Below, piece by piece: positions 7,840 through 16,790 of a stretch of DNA of 53,886 bases. The notes under the pieces are model-generated. The model ran no database searches, was not told where the DNA came from, and worked only from the letters and a program-made list of their open reading frames with translations. This DNA comes from Deinococcales bacterium (GTDB lineage: Bacteria > Deinococcota > Deinococci > Deinococcales > JAAFIG01). Made by a program: the position numbers and the translations under genes. How positions within the stretch are numbered: the stretch's first letter is position 1; each line of letters starts with the position of its first letter. Location of the stretch: positions 1-53,886 of the forward strand of contig JANYHH010000052.1 of NCBI GenBank assembly GCA_025359505.1. Reading direction: 5' to 3'.

Positions 7840-8499
7840 ATGCGGCTCGAGGCACTGATTTTTGACTTTGATGGCACGATGCTGGACACCGAAACCCCGG
7901 AGTTTCTGTCTTGGCAAAATATTTACAGCGACCACGGCGCGACTCTCGAGCTGACCGACTGGGGACGCGGCATTGGCACGTGGGGCGCGTTCGACCCGTG
8001 GGCCGATTTAGAAGCGAAAATCGGACGCACGCTGAACAAAGAACCGATTGCCGTGGCGCATCACGCTCGAGTGAAGACGGCCATTGAAGCCTCCGAGCTG
8101 CTGCCCGGCGTGCTCGAGTTGCTGCAAGGCGCGAGGGACGCCCGCGTCAAACTAGCGATTGCCTCCTCGAGCAACCGCGAGTGGGTCGAGGGTTGGGCGG
8201 CTAAACTTGGCGTGCTGGATTTCTTCGCGGCGACCGCGACGCAGGACGATGTGCTGCGCGTCAAACCCGATCCGGCGCTGTACAGATTAGCGTGCGAGAA
8301 GCTCAAAGTGCAGCCCCAACACGCGCTGGCGCTCGAGGATTCCGCGAACGGTGCGAAGTCTGCGCTGGCGGCTGGGCTGCGCTGCGCGGTGATTCCGAAC
8401 TCGGTCACGCGCAGCCTCGAGTTTCCGAGTGGTGTGGTCAGGCTGGGAACGCTTGAGAACGTCAGGCTCGAGGATTTGCGGGCATTGATGAACCTGTAG
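7840..8499 (+). CDS. HAD-superfamily hydrolase (beta-phosphoglucomutase-like)
   Basis: 219-residue HAD subfamily IA protein. Motif I is FDFDGTMLDTE with nucleophile Asp9 and general acid Asp11; a helical cap follows; motif II is IASSSNREW; motif III contains KPDPALY; motif IV is ALEDSANG. These enzymes remove phosphate from, or move it within, small sugar phosphates. Substrate not determined. Divergent from the dppABC unit; the AAGTAAGGG stretch before the ATG can serve as ribosome-binding site. Confidence 0.88.
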   Translation: MRLEALIFDFDGTMLDTETPEFLSWQNIYSDHGATLELTDWGRGIGTWGAFDPWADLEAKIGRTLNKEPIAVAHHARVKTAIEASELLPGVLELLQGARDARVKLAIASSSNREWVEGWAAKLGVLDFFAATATQDDVLRVKPDPALYRLACEKLKVQPQHALALEDSANGAKSALAAGLRCAVIPNSVTRSLEFPSGVVRLGTLENVRLEDLRALMNL

Positions 8500-8542
8500 G
8501 GGTTTACTCCTCTGCAAACCCTGCCACTGCAAACCCGCCACA

Positions 8543-9280
8543 TCACGCTCCGCGCCCGAAATGCTCGAGCAGCAGCGCGTTGACGATCTCCGGTCGCTCG
8601 AGGTTCACCATGTGACCCGCGCCTGCGATAGTCTCGAGTCTCGAGTTGGCGATGCCCGCGTGCAGCGCGTGTGCAACGCTGTGAAAATATGCAGTGTCGC
8701 GCTCGCCAACGGCGATCAATGTCGGCGCGGTGACTTGATTCAATCGGCTCGAGAGGTCTGGAATCTGTGCGGATGGGCTGACGCCGTGCGCCCAGTGCCA
8801 GCCGCTGTAGTCATTGACCCAAGCCTCGAGTTGCTTGTGCAGCGCGGCGTTTTCTCGAGTAGCCGCGAATAATGGTGCGTCCAGCCACGCGACCCGCGCC
8901 GCCTCGAGTCCACCCGTGTCAAATGCCCGCTGCACCGCGTATCCAACCTCGAGCTGCGCGGCGTCGGGCGAGAATCCTTTGAAGCTACTGTCCAGCAGCG
9001 CGAGCGTGGCGACACGCTCTGGGAATCGCAAGCTCAACTCGAGCGCGATGTTCCCACCGAGACTCAGCCCGACGACGTGAACGCGTGTTGCATCTCGAGC
9101 CTCGAGCAGGGCGATCAGGTCGTCGCTGTGCGAGATGGATTCCTCGAGCTGCACCGCTGCGCCGTAGCCGCGCAACGTCGGCGCAATGATTTCAAACTGC
9201 TCCTCGAGCGCCGCGATTTGAGGCTGCCACATCCGCGCATCGAGCGTGTGACCATGAATCAGCAAAACTGGGAGTGGCAT
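8543..9280 (-). CDS. Alpha/beta-hydrolase
   Basis: 245-residue alpha/beta-hydrolase fold protein: oxyanion segment LLIHGHTLDARMW, nucleophile elbow GLSLGGN with Ser73, late Asp in VGERDTAYF and His in GAGHMVNLERPE. The pattern resembles 3-oxoadipate enol-lactonase and MenH-type esterases, but nothing fixes the substrate. The ATG at 9280 starts directly at the first beta strand; an upstream ATG at 9364 would add a 28-residue Cys-rich tail and overlap the operator at 9351, so it was rejected. CTCGAG is unusually dense in this gene. Confidence 0.85.
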   Translation of the reverse strand: MPLPVLLIHGHTLDARMWQPQIAALEEQFEIIAPTLRGYGAAVQLEESISHSDDLIALLEARDATRVHVVGLSLGGNIALELSLRFPERVATLALLDSSFKGFSPDAAQLEVGYAVQRAFDTGGLEAARVAWLDAPLFAATRENAALHKQLEAWVNDYSGWHWAHGVSPSAQIPDLSSRLNQVTAPTLIAVGERDTAYFHSVAHALHAGIANSRLETIAGAGHMVNLERPEIVNALLLEHFGRGA

Positions 9281-9350
9281 CTGCCCTCGAGTGTAACAGC
9301 GCAGAGTGACGGGTGCTTGACAAGCGCGGCAAGTACATTGCAAGATTCGC

Positions 9351-9366
9351 GCATACCTATGCAATG
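9351..9366. promoter_or_regulatory. Palindromic operator, copy 1 (candidate LacI-family site)
   Basis: GCATACCTATGCAA matches the core of the perfect palindrome at 15386-15403. It lies 57 bp before the cupin gene that opens the aldolase-LacI unit. A TTGACA hexamer at 9317-9322 could be the -35 box, though no convincing -10 was found. The natural candidate binder is the LacI-type regulator encoded at 10970. Confidence 0.7.
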
Positions 9367-9422
9367 CAGTCTGGCTCGAGTTCGCCTCGAGCAGTCAATT
9401 CTTTTTTCCAAGGACGTGACGT

Positions 9423-10160
9423 ATGCCGAAGACCACTGCACCGAAGAAAAGTTCGCCTAAAAAGCCAGTCGCCTCGAGCAGCGAAAAAACTTTAGGATCG
9501 TACCGCGTCACCAACGCCGAGGTCGAAGCGCGGATCGTCAGATTCGATCAGCTCGTCGGCAACGGCATCCCACTGATGTTCATCGACTCCGCGCTGCCCG
9601 GTCATCAGCGCATGAACTACGCGGTGATCGGTGACACCGCGTCCGAGAACACCGATTTTCAAGCCGCGATCACCGCACCGCACAAGTTCCAGATCGGGAT
9701 GCTGTGCTGCCCGCCAAACTCTGGCCCCGCGTATCACAGCCACGACTACTGCGAGCTGTTTTTCGTCATGAGCGGCCGCTGGCGCTTCTACTGGGGCAAC
9801 GACCCGGAAGGCGCACCGGAAGGCGAGGCGATCCTCGAGCCGTGGGACAGCATCAGCTTGCCGATGCACGTCTGGCGCGGTTTTGAGAATGTGAGCGACA
9901 CGCCCGCGTGGTGCTTCGCGGTGCTCGATCCGCACGACGCGTACCGCTCCAAAGACCCGTACTGGTCTGAGCGGATCGTCAAGGAAGCGGCGGAGTACGG
10001 CTTTGTGGCGGACGCCACTGGGCGAATGGTCAAGCCACCCGATTACTTCGAGCGCAGGGCGAGTTTGAAAACGAAGCTCGAGAAAGCGGTCAGGAAAAGT
10101 CTCAAAGCCCGTCCGAAAGCTAAGACGCTCAAGGCTCGAGTGACGAAGAAAAAGAAATAG
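9423..10160 (+). CDS. Cupin-domain protein with basic tails
   Basis: 245 residues. The central cupin barrel carries a metal-site pattern AYHSHDYCELFFVMSGRWRF (His, His, Glu), a later SISLPMHVWRGFENVS with the fourth ligand, and a closing strand. It is preceded by a Lys/Ser/Pro-rich N-terminus and followed by a strongly basic tail ending in four lysines. The first gene of the operator-controlled unit, it is followed after 8 bp by the aldolase gene. Likely a metal-dependent isomerase, epimerase or oxygenase in the same pathway; the reaction is unknown. Ribosome-binding site AAGGA precedes the ATG. Confidence 0.82.
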   Translation: MPKTTAPKKSSPKKPVASSSEKTLGSYRVTNAEVEARIVRFDQLVGNGIPLMFIDSALPGHQRMNYAVIGDTASENTDFQAAITAPHKFQIGMLCCPPNSGPAYHSHDYCELFFVMSGRWRFYWGNDPEGAPEGEAILEPWDSISLPMHVWRGFENVSDTPAWCFAVLDPHDAYRSKDPYWSERIVKEAAEYGFVADATGRMVKPPDYFERRASLKTKLEKAVRKSLKARPKAKTLKARVTKKKK

Positions 10161-10168
10161 GCTGAGCT

Positions 10169-10969
10169 ATGCTGAAAAACTCGGTCAAGACTTTGTGGGA
10201 CGAAGACCGCGCGGCAACGTCTGGGTGGTTGCATCTGGGGCATTCGTTCGCGGCTGAGCTGATGGCTGCTCAAGGGTTTGACGCGGTGGTCGTGGATCAC
10301 CAGCACGCGCCTTACGGCATGGACACGGCGCTGGCGCTCATCAGTTCGATCTCGAGAGGCGCGAGTACACCAATGGCTCGAGTGGCTTGGAACGACCCGG
10401 CGGAGATCATGAAGTTTCTGGATGCTGGGGCGCTGGGGATCATCTGCCCGATGGTCAACACCGCGCAGCAAGCCAAAGATTTCGTCGGTGCGTGTCGTTA
10501 CCCGCCGCTGGGCTACCGCAGCTACGGCCCAACGCGGGCGGCGCTGATTCACGGCGCTGACTACGGTTCACACGCCAACGATGCGGTGCTGACAATGGCG
10601 ATGATCGAAACGGCTGAGGGCCTAGCAAATCTGGATGCGATTCTCGAGACGCCAGAGCTAGACGGCATTTTCGTTGGCCCGAGCGACCTCAATCAATCTC
10701 TGGGCAACGGTGCGAAACTCGATAGCCTCGAGCCGGAGTTTCTGGATATTCTCGAGGGGATTGTTGTGAAAACTCGAGCGGCGGGCAAGCAGGCGGGGAT
10801 TTTTTGCGGCTCTGCCGAGTACGCCGTGAAAATGCAGCAACTCGGGTATCGCTTTCTGGTGCTGAGCAGCGACTCGAGGATGCTGGCAGCCGCCGCCAAA
10901 GCCGCGCTCGAGACCTTCAAGGCTGGCTCGAGCACAGCGTTCTCGAAAATTCAGACTGGCGGTTATTAG
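10169..10969 (+). CDS. HpcH/HpaI-family aldolase
   Basis: 266-residue class II (metal-dependent) aldolase that cleaves or condenses 2-keto-3-hydroxy acids to pyruvate (or a relative) and an aldehyde. Catalytic and metal residues line up with HpaI: His46 (VDHQHAP), Arg71 (MARVAWND), Glu147 (MIETAEG) and Asp173 (VGPSDLNQ). Its stop codon is immediately followed by the LacI start. Inside a transporter and dehydrogenase locus it would make the final C-C cleavage of the catabolic route. Confidence 0.9.
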   Translation: MLKNSVKTLWDEDRAATSGWLHLGHSFAAELMAAQGFDAVVVDHQHAPYGMDTALALISSISRGASTPMARVAWNDPAEIMKFLDAGALGIICPMVNTAQQAKDFVGACRYPPLGYRSYGPTRAALIHGADYGSHANDAVLTMAMIETAEGLANLDAILETPELDGIFVGPSDLNQSLGNGAKLDSLEPEFLDILEGIVVKTRAAGKQAGIFCGSAEYAVKMQQLGYRFLVLSSDSRMLAAAAKAALETFKAGSSTAFSKIQTGGY

Positions 10970-12013
10970 ATGCGAAGCGCGGGCAGGGTCACGAGCGTCG
11001 ATCTGGCGCAGACGCTCGGGATCGCGCAGAGCACGGTCTCGAGGGCGCTATCGAACGACACGCGCATCGCGGTAAAAACCCGCGAAAAGGTGCAAGCGCT
11101 GGCGGCTGAACTCGGCTACACGCCGAACGCCTTCGCCCGCAGCCTCAGCACGCAGCAGAGCAAACTCATCGGCATCGTCATGTCTGAGATGACCAGCCCC
11201 TTCTACCCGTTCGTCTTAGAGAAACTAACCTCTCAATTGCATGAATTAGGCTGGCGCGTGCTGCTGTTCAGCACCGACAGCGACCACGACGTGGACGATC
11301 TACTGCCGCTGGTTTTGGAGTATCAGTGCGACGGCCTAATCATCGCCTCGGCGAATTTATCCAGCCACATGAGTGAAACGCTGATTCGCCACGGCACGCC
11401 GGTCGTGCTGTTCAACCGCTACGCCAGTGACGCCTCCTCGAGCGCGGTGTGCTGCGACAATCGCGGCGGTGGGCGGCTGGTGGCCGATTACCTGCTCGCC
11501 TCGGGGCACACGCGCTACGCGTACATCGCGGGGCGCGAGAACACCAGCACCAACCGCGACCGCGAACTGGGTTACACCGCGCGGCTCGAGGCGGCTGGCT
11601 TCGCGGTGCGGCGCGAAACGGGAAATTTCACGTATGAAGCGGGCTTCGCGGCGATGGGGCGCTTACTGAGCACCCGCGACGCGCCCGACGCGGTGTTCTG
11701 CGCCAACGACATCACGGCGATTGGTGCGATTGACGCAGCCAGGGAACTCGGCGTGCAAGTCGGTCATGAAGTCAGCGTGATCGGTTTCGACGACATCCCA
11801 ATGGCGGCGTGGAGCGCGTACAAACTGACCACCGTGCGTCAACCCGTCGCAGCGATGATCGCCTCGAGTCTCGAGATGCTGATCGGCGCGATTGAAGGTC
11901 AGGTGCTGGGCAGCAATCTGCGCTTCATACCGGGGAGCCTGGTGGAGCGCGGCAGTGTCAGGCTCGAGGCACAGGGTAAAGGACGAAAGGCGAAGGGGAA
12001 AGCCAATGAGTGA
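10970..12013 (+). CDS. LacI-family transcriptional regulator
   Basis: 347 residues. N-terminal HTH (VTSVDLAQTLGIAQSTVSRA) and hinge (LGYTPNAFARSLS), then a periplasmic-binding-like effector domain (IGIVMSEMTSPFYPFVLEKL ... VIGFDDIPMAAWSAYKLTTV). ATG directly abuts the aldolase stop. The likely targets are the two TTGCATA-type palindromes before the cupin gene and the solute-binding-protein gene. The last 15 or so residues (GKGRKAKGKANE) are encoded by a purine-rich GGCGAAAGG-type repeat and look like an accidental extension. Confidence 0.93.
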   Translation: MRSAGRVTSVDLAQTLGIAQSTVSRALSNDTRIAVKTREKVQALAAELGYTPNAFARSLSTQQSKLIGIVMSEMTSPFYPFVLEKLTSQLHELGWRVLLFSTDSDHDVDDLLPLVLEYQCDGLIIASANLSSHMSETLIRHGTPVVLFNRYASDASSSAVCCDNRGGGRLVADYLLASGHTRYAYIAGRENTSTNRDRELGYTARLEAAGFAVRRETGNFTYEAGFAAMGRLLSTRDAPDAVFCANDITAIGAIDAARELGVQVGHEVSVIGFDDIPMAAWSAYKLTTVRQPVAAMIASSLEMLIGAIEGQVLGSNLRFIPGSLVERGSVRLEAQGKGRKAKGKANE

Positions 12014-13175
12014 AGCGAATGAAAGCGTTGTGCAGCTCGGCTCGAGCGTGGCGCACCCGGTGACTCGAGCCAGTGAGACCGAGTTGCTCGAGCGCAGCCA
12101 AATCATGGTGCATGGACGCGACCTCTCGAGCTTCAGCGATCCGGCACAACCAGCAGCGCGGCGGCAGAGTTTGCGCGGCTTCGATGACGATTACACCGAT
12201 ATCGTCGATTACATCATCCGCTGCACCCACAAAATCTGGGAGCAAAAATCAATCGGCCTGATCTACACGCATTACTCGCACAACTGCCCGATTTACATGA
12301 CCGACGCGACGATTTACGGCCGCGAAGCCGTCGTCGAGGGCACGCTGAAAACCCTCGCGGCGTTCCCCGATGCGCGGCTGCACGGCGACGAGGTGATCTG
12401 GAGCGGCAACGACGTGGACGGCTTTCACTCGAGCCACCGCATCACGTGGACGGCACGCAACACGGGTTACAGCGCGTATGGAGCGCCAACGAATAAACGC
12501 ATTCTGCGGCGCGGCATCGCGCACTGCGTGGTGCTGGAAAACCGCATCATTGAAGAATGGCTCGTGCGCGACGAACTGGCGCTCGTGCGGCAGCTCGGCT
12601 TTGATGAAATCGCACTCGCCAAGCGCATGGCAAGGATTGACGCGACGCGCAACGCCAGCAGCCCCGTGCAGGTCGGCACGCCTGAGATCGACCGTCTCGA
12701 GGGGCAATTGCCGCCGAAGCTACCCGTTCGCTCGAGCAGTGACGGCTTCGATGTCGAGGATTTCGTGCGCTCCATGTTCCAAGAAATCTGGAATTGGCGC
12801 TTGCTGAGCCGCGTCCACACGTATTACACCGCGTCACCCACGGCGTTCGTCTCCACTGCCCGCAAGCTCGAGGGGAAGGGCGCGTATCAGCATTTCGTGT
12901 TGACGCTATTGGCTGCGTTCCCAGATGCGGGCGTCAATGTGGATCACATCTGCTGGATCGGCAGCGGTGACAATGTGAAGATTGCCGTGCGCTGGACGCT
13001 GCAAGGCACGCACCTCGGGCCCGGCTGGTACGGCGACCCCAGCGGGCAGCGCATCAAACTGATGTGCATCAGCCACTTTGAACTCGAGGCTGGACGGATT
13101 GCGCGGGAGTACACGGTTTACGACGAGTTCGCACTCTTGAAGCAGATTTACGCGCCCGCGCCGGGTGAACTGTGA
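12006..13175 (+). CDS. Tandem NTF2/SnoaL-like domain protein
   Basis: 389 residues with two copies of an NTF2-like cone fold. Copy 1 is about residues 60-205 (IVDYIIRCTHKIWEQKSIGL, TLKTLAAFPDARLHGDEVIW); copy 2 is about 250-385 (FVRSMFQEIWNWRLLSRVHT, LTLLAAFPDAGVNVDHICWI). The repeated phrase AAFPDA and the following Asp/His pairs suggest each half keeps an active-site pocket. SnoaL-like proteins act as cyclases, isomerases or dehydratases on small molecules. The ATG at 12006 overlaps the LacI stop by 8 bp, so it is co-translated. No function is established for this tandem form. Confidence 0.8.
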   Translation: MSEANESVVQLGSSVAHPVTRASETELLERSQIMVHGRDLSSFSDPAQPAARRQSLRGFDDDYTDIVDYIIRCTHKIWEQKSIGLIYTHYSHNCPIYMTDATIYGREAVVEGTLKTLAAFPDARLHGDEVIWSGNDVDGFHSSHRITWTARNTGYSAYGAPTNKRILRRGIAHCVVLENRIIEEWLVRDELALVRQLGFDEIALAKRMARIDATRNASSPVQVGTPEIDRLEGQLPPKLPVRSSSDGFDVEDFVRSMFQEIWNWRLLSRVHTYYTASPTAFVSTARKLEGKGAYQHFVLTLLAAFPDAGVNVDHICWIGSGDNVKIAVRWTLQGTHLGPGWYGDPSGQRIKLMCISHFELEAGRIAREYTVYDEFALLKQIYAPAPGEL

Positions 13176-13185
13176 GCCGCGAGCT

Positions 13186-13917
13186 GTGAGCAAACTCGCC
13201 GCGATCACAGGCGCGTCTCGAGGCATTGGGCGGGCGTGTGCGATTGAGCTTGCCAGAGACGGCTTCGATGTCGCACTGATCGGGCGCAATGCCGACACCC
13301 TCGAGTCAGTCGCGCTCGAGATCAAAGCACTGGGGCGCAAGGCGCACGTCTTGGTCGGCGACGCGGGTGATCTCGAGATGCTGCGATCATTGCTCAAGTC
13401 GTTGCCGCGCATTGATGTATTGGTCAACAACGTCGGCACGAACATCCCAGAGCCGTTTCTCGAGGTGACGCTGGATCACTATGAGCAGATTTTTGATTTG
13501 AACGTCAAGACCGCTTTCTTCGCCACACAAGTCGCGGTCAAAAAAATGCTCGAGCACAATGACGGCGGCGTGATCGTCAACATCACTTCTCAAATGGGTC
13601 ACGTTGGCGCAGCAAACCGCAGCGTCTACTGCGCCAGCAAACACGCGCTCGAAGGCTTCACCAAGGCACTCGCGGTCGAACTCGCGCCGCAACGCATTCG
13701 CGTCGTCAGCGTCGCACCGACGTTCATCGAAACCGATCTGACCCGCCCATTCCTCGAGCAACCCGAGTTCCAGCAAAGCGTCGTCGCCAGCATTCCATTG
13801 GGTCACACCGGCACGCCCGAAGATGTCGCGCACGCCGTCGCGTTTCTCGCATCACACAAAGCCAGTTTGATCACCGGCACTAGCCTAGTGGTGGACGGCG
13901 GCTGGACGGCCCGATGA
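13186..13917 (+). CDS. Short-chain dehydrogenase/reductase
   Basis: About 243 residues, classical SDR: NAD(P)-binding TGASRGIGRA, NNVG, and the catalytic Ser135, Tyr148, Lys152 set (NITSQ and SVYCASK), ending SLVVDGGWTAR. GTG at 13186 gives the normal SDR beginning (MSKLAAITG); a GTG at 13165 overlapping the previous stop is the alternative. No distinct ribosome-binding site for either, which fits translational coupling. It probably oxidises a hydroxyl of the pathway intermediate next to the HisD-like enzyme and aldolase. Confidence 0.87.
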   Translation: MSKLAAITGASRGIGRACAIELARDGFDVALIGRNADTLESVALEIKALGRKAHVLVGDAGDLEMLRSLLKSLPRIDVLVNNVGTNIPEPFLEVTLDHYEQIFDLNVKTAFFATQVAVKKMLEHNDGGVIVNITSQMGHVGAANRSVYCASKHALEGFTKALAVELAPQRIRVVSVAPTFIETDLTRPFLEQPEFQQSVVASIPLGHTGTPEDVAHAVAFLASHKASLITGTSLVVDGGWTAR

Positions 13918-13925
13918 ATCGGTTT

Positions 13926-13956
13926 GTAGGGGCGAGTGGCAGAAAAGCCTCTACGG
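13926..13956. repeat. GTAGGGGC-type intergenic hairpin
   Basis: GTAGGGGC (13926-13933) and GCCTCTAC (13947-13954) form an imperfect inverted repeat just after the SDR gene. It belongs to the same family as 6087-6142. Confidence 0.55.
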
Positions 13957-14035
13957 GTCGTCACTCACACGTCCGATGAATTTTTAGACTCGAGCTTTTC
14001 GCTTTCAGTTTCCGCTAACCCCTCGAAAGGATCAC

Positions 14036-15340
14036 ATGGAATACCTAAAAAAACCCCCACCCACACCGAAAGCCGTCGCTCGAGAAATCAAAGATACCGT
14101 CTCCGAAATCATCTCCGCCGTGGAAACCGAGGGTCTGGCGGCAGTCCAGCGCTACTCCGAGCGCTTTGACAAGTGGAACCCAGCCAGTTTCCGAGTCTCG
14201 AGCGCTGAGATTGAAGCCGCCATCGCACAGACACCGCTCGAGTGGCAAGGGCACATCGCTTGGTTACAAGCGCAGGTCAAACGCTTCGCCGAAGCCCAAA
14301 AAGCCACATTGACCGAATTTGAACTCGAGACGCATCCCGGCATTCACTTGGGGCAGAAGCAGATTCCCGTCTCGAGCGTCGGCAGTTACAGCCCCGGTGG
14401 GCGTTACCCGCTGATCGCCTCGAGCGCAATGACGGTCGTCGTGCCGAAGGTCGCGGGTGTAAAGCGCGTCGTGGCCAGCGCCCCACCGAAGGACGGCAAA
14501 GGGATTTACCCGGCGCAGCTTTTTACGATGGCGACCAGTGGCGCGAGTGAAATTTACAGCATCGGCGGCGTGCAGGCGATGGCGGCGATGGCGTTTGGCG
14601 TGCCAGAGTTGGAGCTTGCGCCGGTGGACATGATCGTCGGCGCGGGCAATGCGTATGTCGCCGAAGCGAAGCGCCAGTTGTTCGGCGTCTGCGGCATTGA
14701 TCTGCTGGCAGGCCCGACCGACATTTTGATTATCGCCGACGAAAGCGCGAACCCGCGCCGCGTGGCGCTCGATCTGCTCGGGCAGGCGGAGCACGGCTTG
14801 AACAGCCCAGCGACGCTCGTCACCACCTCCAAAGCTTTGGCTCTCGAGGTGGACGGGCTGGTGTTGAAGCTGCTCGAGGATTACCCAACCCGCGATGTGG
14901 CGGGCGTGGCGTGGCGCGATTGCGGCAGCATCGTGATCTGCGAGTCCGACGCGGAGATGGTCGCTGTCTCTGATCAGTTCGCACCCGAACACTTGGAGGT
15001 GCAGACCGCCGACCCGAACTGGTTTCTGGCGCGGCTGCAAAACTACGGCTCGCTCTTCTTGGGGCACGAGGCAACCGTCGCCTACGCCGACAAAGCCATC
15101 GGCACGAATCACGTCTTGCCGACTGGCGGCGCGGCGCGGTACACGGGCGGGTTGTGGGTTGGCAAGTTCACCAAGACCGTGACCTATCAGCGGTGCACCC
15201 CCGAGGGAACACAGACCGTTGCGCCGCACGCAGCGGCTGTGGCACGCGCCGAGCTGATGTTCGGTCACGCGCTTTCGTGTGACGTGCGGCTCGAGCAGGC
15301 TGATCCTCAGCTCGAGCGTCAGGCGGTGTCGACCGATTGA
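14036..15340 (+). CDS. Histidinol-dehydrogenase-family enzyme (probably catabolic)
   Basis: 434 residues, full-length HisD fold. Zn and catalytic positions are kept: Gln/His of LLGQAEHG, Glu-His of FAPEHLEV, Asp of YADKAIGTNHVLPTGG, and His of the C-terminal APHAAAVARAE. The start has AAAGGATC upstream. HisD oxidises histidinol to histidine in two NAD steps, but no other his gene is here. The position between an SDR and an ABC importer suggests a HisD paralogue that oxidises a primary alcohol or aldehyde in catabolism, as HpsN does for dihydroxypropanesulfonate. Name hisD not assigned. Confidence 0.88.
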   Translation: MEYLKKPPPTPKAVAREIKDTVSEIISAVETEGLAAVQRYSERFDKWNPASFRVSSAEIEAAIAQTPLEWQGHIAWLQAQVKRFAEAQKATLTEFELETHPGIHLGQKQIPVSSVGSYSPGGRYPLIASSAMTVVVPKVAGVKRVVASAPPKDGKGIYPAQLFTMATSGASEIYSIGGVQAMAAMAFGVPELELAPVDMIVGAGNAYVAEAKRQLFGVCGIDLLAGPTDILIIADESANPRRVALDLLGQAEHGLNSPATLVTTSKALALEVDGLVLKLLEDYPTRDVAGVAWRDCGSIVICESDAEMVAVSDQFAPEHLEVQTADPNWFLARLQNYGSLFLGHEATVAYADKAIGTNHVLPTGGAARYTGGLWVGKFTKTVTYQRCTPEGTQTVAPHAAAVARAELMFGHALSCDVRLEQADPQLERQAVSTD

Positions 15341-15379
15341 TGAGTGACGAATGATTAAGGAAAGCGACCCAGCGCCCTC

Positions 15380-15408
15380 TTCAAAATTGCATACCTATGC
15401 AATAGAAT
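15380..15408 (+). promoter_or_regulatory. Promoter with palindromic operator in the spacer, copy 2
   Basis: TTCAAA (15380-15385) and TAGAAT (15403-15408) make a -35/-10 pair with a 17-bp spacer. The spacer is filled by the perfect palindrome ATTGCATACCTATGCAAT (15386-15403). A protein bound here would block RNA polymerase. It drives the solute-binding-protein gene starting at 15470. The core is shared with 9351-9364. Confidence 0.75.
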
Positions 15409-15469
15409 GTCAAGTGACCGTCAACTCATCAGGCATCACCCTCGAGAACTCGAGGTTTGAAAGGATCGT

Positions 15470-16777
15470 ATGAAAAAGCTCATCGTCGGTATCGGGTTGG
15501 CCCTTAGCCTCGCAGCAATCACCGCCGCGCTCAGCGTCGGCTCTGCCCAGCAGACGGCGGCCGCTTGCACCATCAAAGCCCCAGCAACGGCCACGACCAT
15601 CAACGTTTTCGGCTTCAGATTCCCAATGATGGAGTATTACTTCAGCGCCGCCGAAGCGTGCAGTAAAGACACGCTATCGGTCAAAAGCAGCTTCCTGCAA
15701 CCCGCTCAGTACGAAACCCAAGTCAACACGGCGCTGGCCACGGGCAACTCGCCGTATCAGATTCTGCACGTCAACCCGCGCTTGGTCGCCGACTGGGGTA
15801 ACAAAGGCTGGTTGTTGCCGCTGAATGTGTTGATTGCCAAATACAAAAAGCAGTACAACTTGGACGACATCAGCGACAAACTGATCGCCAACACCACCCT
15901 GAACGGCCGCCAGTACGCGCTGCCAGTCAACTTCAACTCTCAAGTGCAGTTCTTTCGCAAAGACGTGTTCGCTGAACTGAACCTCAAGCCCGCCCGCACT
16001 TTAGAGGAACTGACCGCTGTCCTCGAGACACTCAAAAAAGCCGGGAAGACCAAGTATCCACTGGCGATTTCGCTCGGCGGCGGCGCTTTGGCGGGCGAGT
16101 TCCACAGCGTCTACGCCGCGCTCGGCGGATCGTGGTTTGACGGTAATAAAAAGCCCACGTTCAACAACGCCAACGGTTTGAAAGCCGCGCAGACGATCCG
16201 CGATCTGCTCGAGTACATGCCGCCAGCCGTACTGAATTACTCCAACGACGACGTGATGGTCGGCTTGCAGCAGGGCGATATTGCGCTGAGCAAAATCTGG
16301 ATCACCAGAGCCTCAGCGATGGAAGACGAGAAAGTCTCCAAGGTCGTCGGCAAAATCGATTACGCGCCCGCTTACAAGATGGCGGCTGGCGGACTCGGCG
16401 TCAACACGGCCGAAGGTGACGCGCTGGCCATCGCCGCCTCGAGCAAAGTCGATGCCGACCTGTCATTCCGCGTGATGATGGAAATGCTCGGTAAAAGCAA
16501 TCAACTCAACGCCGCCGCTCTGGGCATGGTCAGCCGCGACAGCATCGCCACCAATCCAACGCTGGTCGCCAAGAACCGCGCTTGGGTCGCAGCCGCCGCC
16601 AACGCCCGTCAAGCCGTGCCACTCCGCACGACCGTGCCGTACCAAGCGATCGCCACGACGATCCTCGGCAACGAACTGCGTTTGGCACTCGCCAACAAAA
16701 CCGATCTCAAAGCGGCGCTGGATCTCGCCGCCAAGAAAACCGAAGACGAGATGCGCGTTCAGGGCTTCATCAAGTAA
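15470..16777 (+). CDS. Sugar-type ABC solute-binding protein (family 1)
   Basis: 435 residues, exported (signal MKKLIVGIGLALSLAAITAA ... SAQ). The mature part has the family-1 layout: INVFGFRFPMMEYYFSAAEA at the front, a hydrophobic middle with VNFNSQVQFFRKDVF, and an Ala-rich C-terminus. GAAAGGATC precedes the ATG. First gene of the transporter unit and directly downstream of the operator. The ligand should be the substrate of the surrounding pathway; unlike typical sugar-binding proteins it lies beside hydroxy-acid enzymes, so it may bind a modified sugar or hydroxy acid. Confidence 0.88.
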   Translation: MKKLIVGIGLALSLAAITAALSVGSAQQTAAACTIKAPATATTINVFGFRFPMMEYYFSAAEACSKDTLSVKSSFLQPAQYETQVNTALATGNSPYQILHVNPRLVADWGNKGWLLPLNVLIAKYKKQYNLDDISDKLIANTTLNGRQYALPVNFNSQVQFFRKDVFAELNLKPARTLEELTAVLETLKKAGKTKYPLAISLGGGALAGEFHSVYAALGGSWFDGNKKPTFNNANGLKAAQTIRDLLEYMPPAVLNYSNDDVMVGLQQGDIALSKIWITRASAMEDEKVSKVVGKIDYAPAYKMAAGGLGVNTAEGDALAIAASSKVDADLSFRVMMEMLGKSNQLNAAALGMVSRDSIATNPTLVAKNRAWVAAAANARQAVPLRTTVPYQAIATTILGNELRLALANKTDLKAALDLAAKKTEDEMRVQGFIK

Positions 16778-16790
16778 ATTTTCAATCTCG

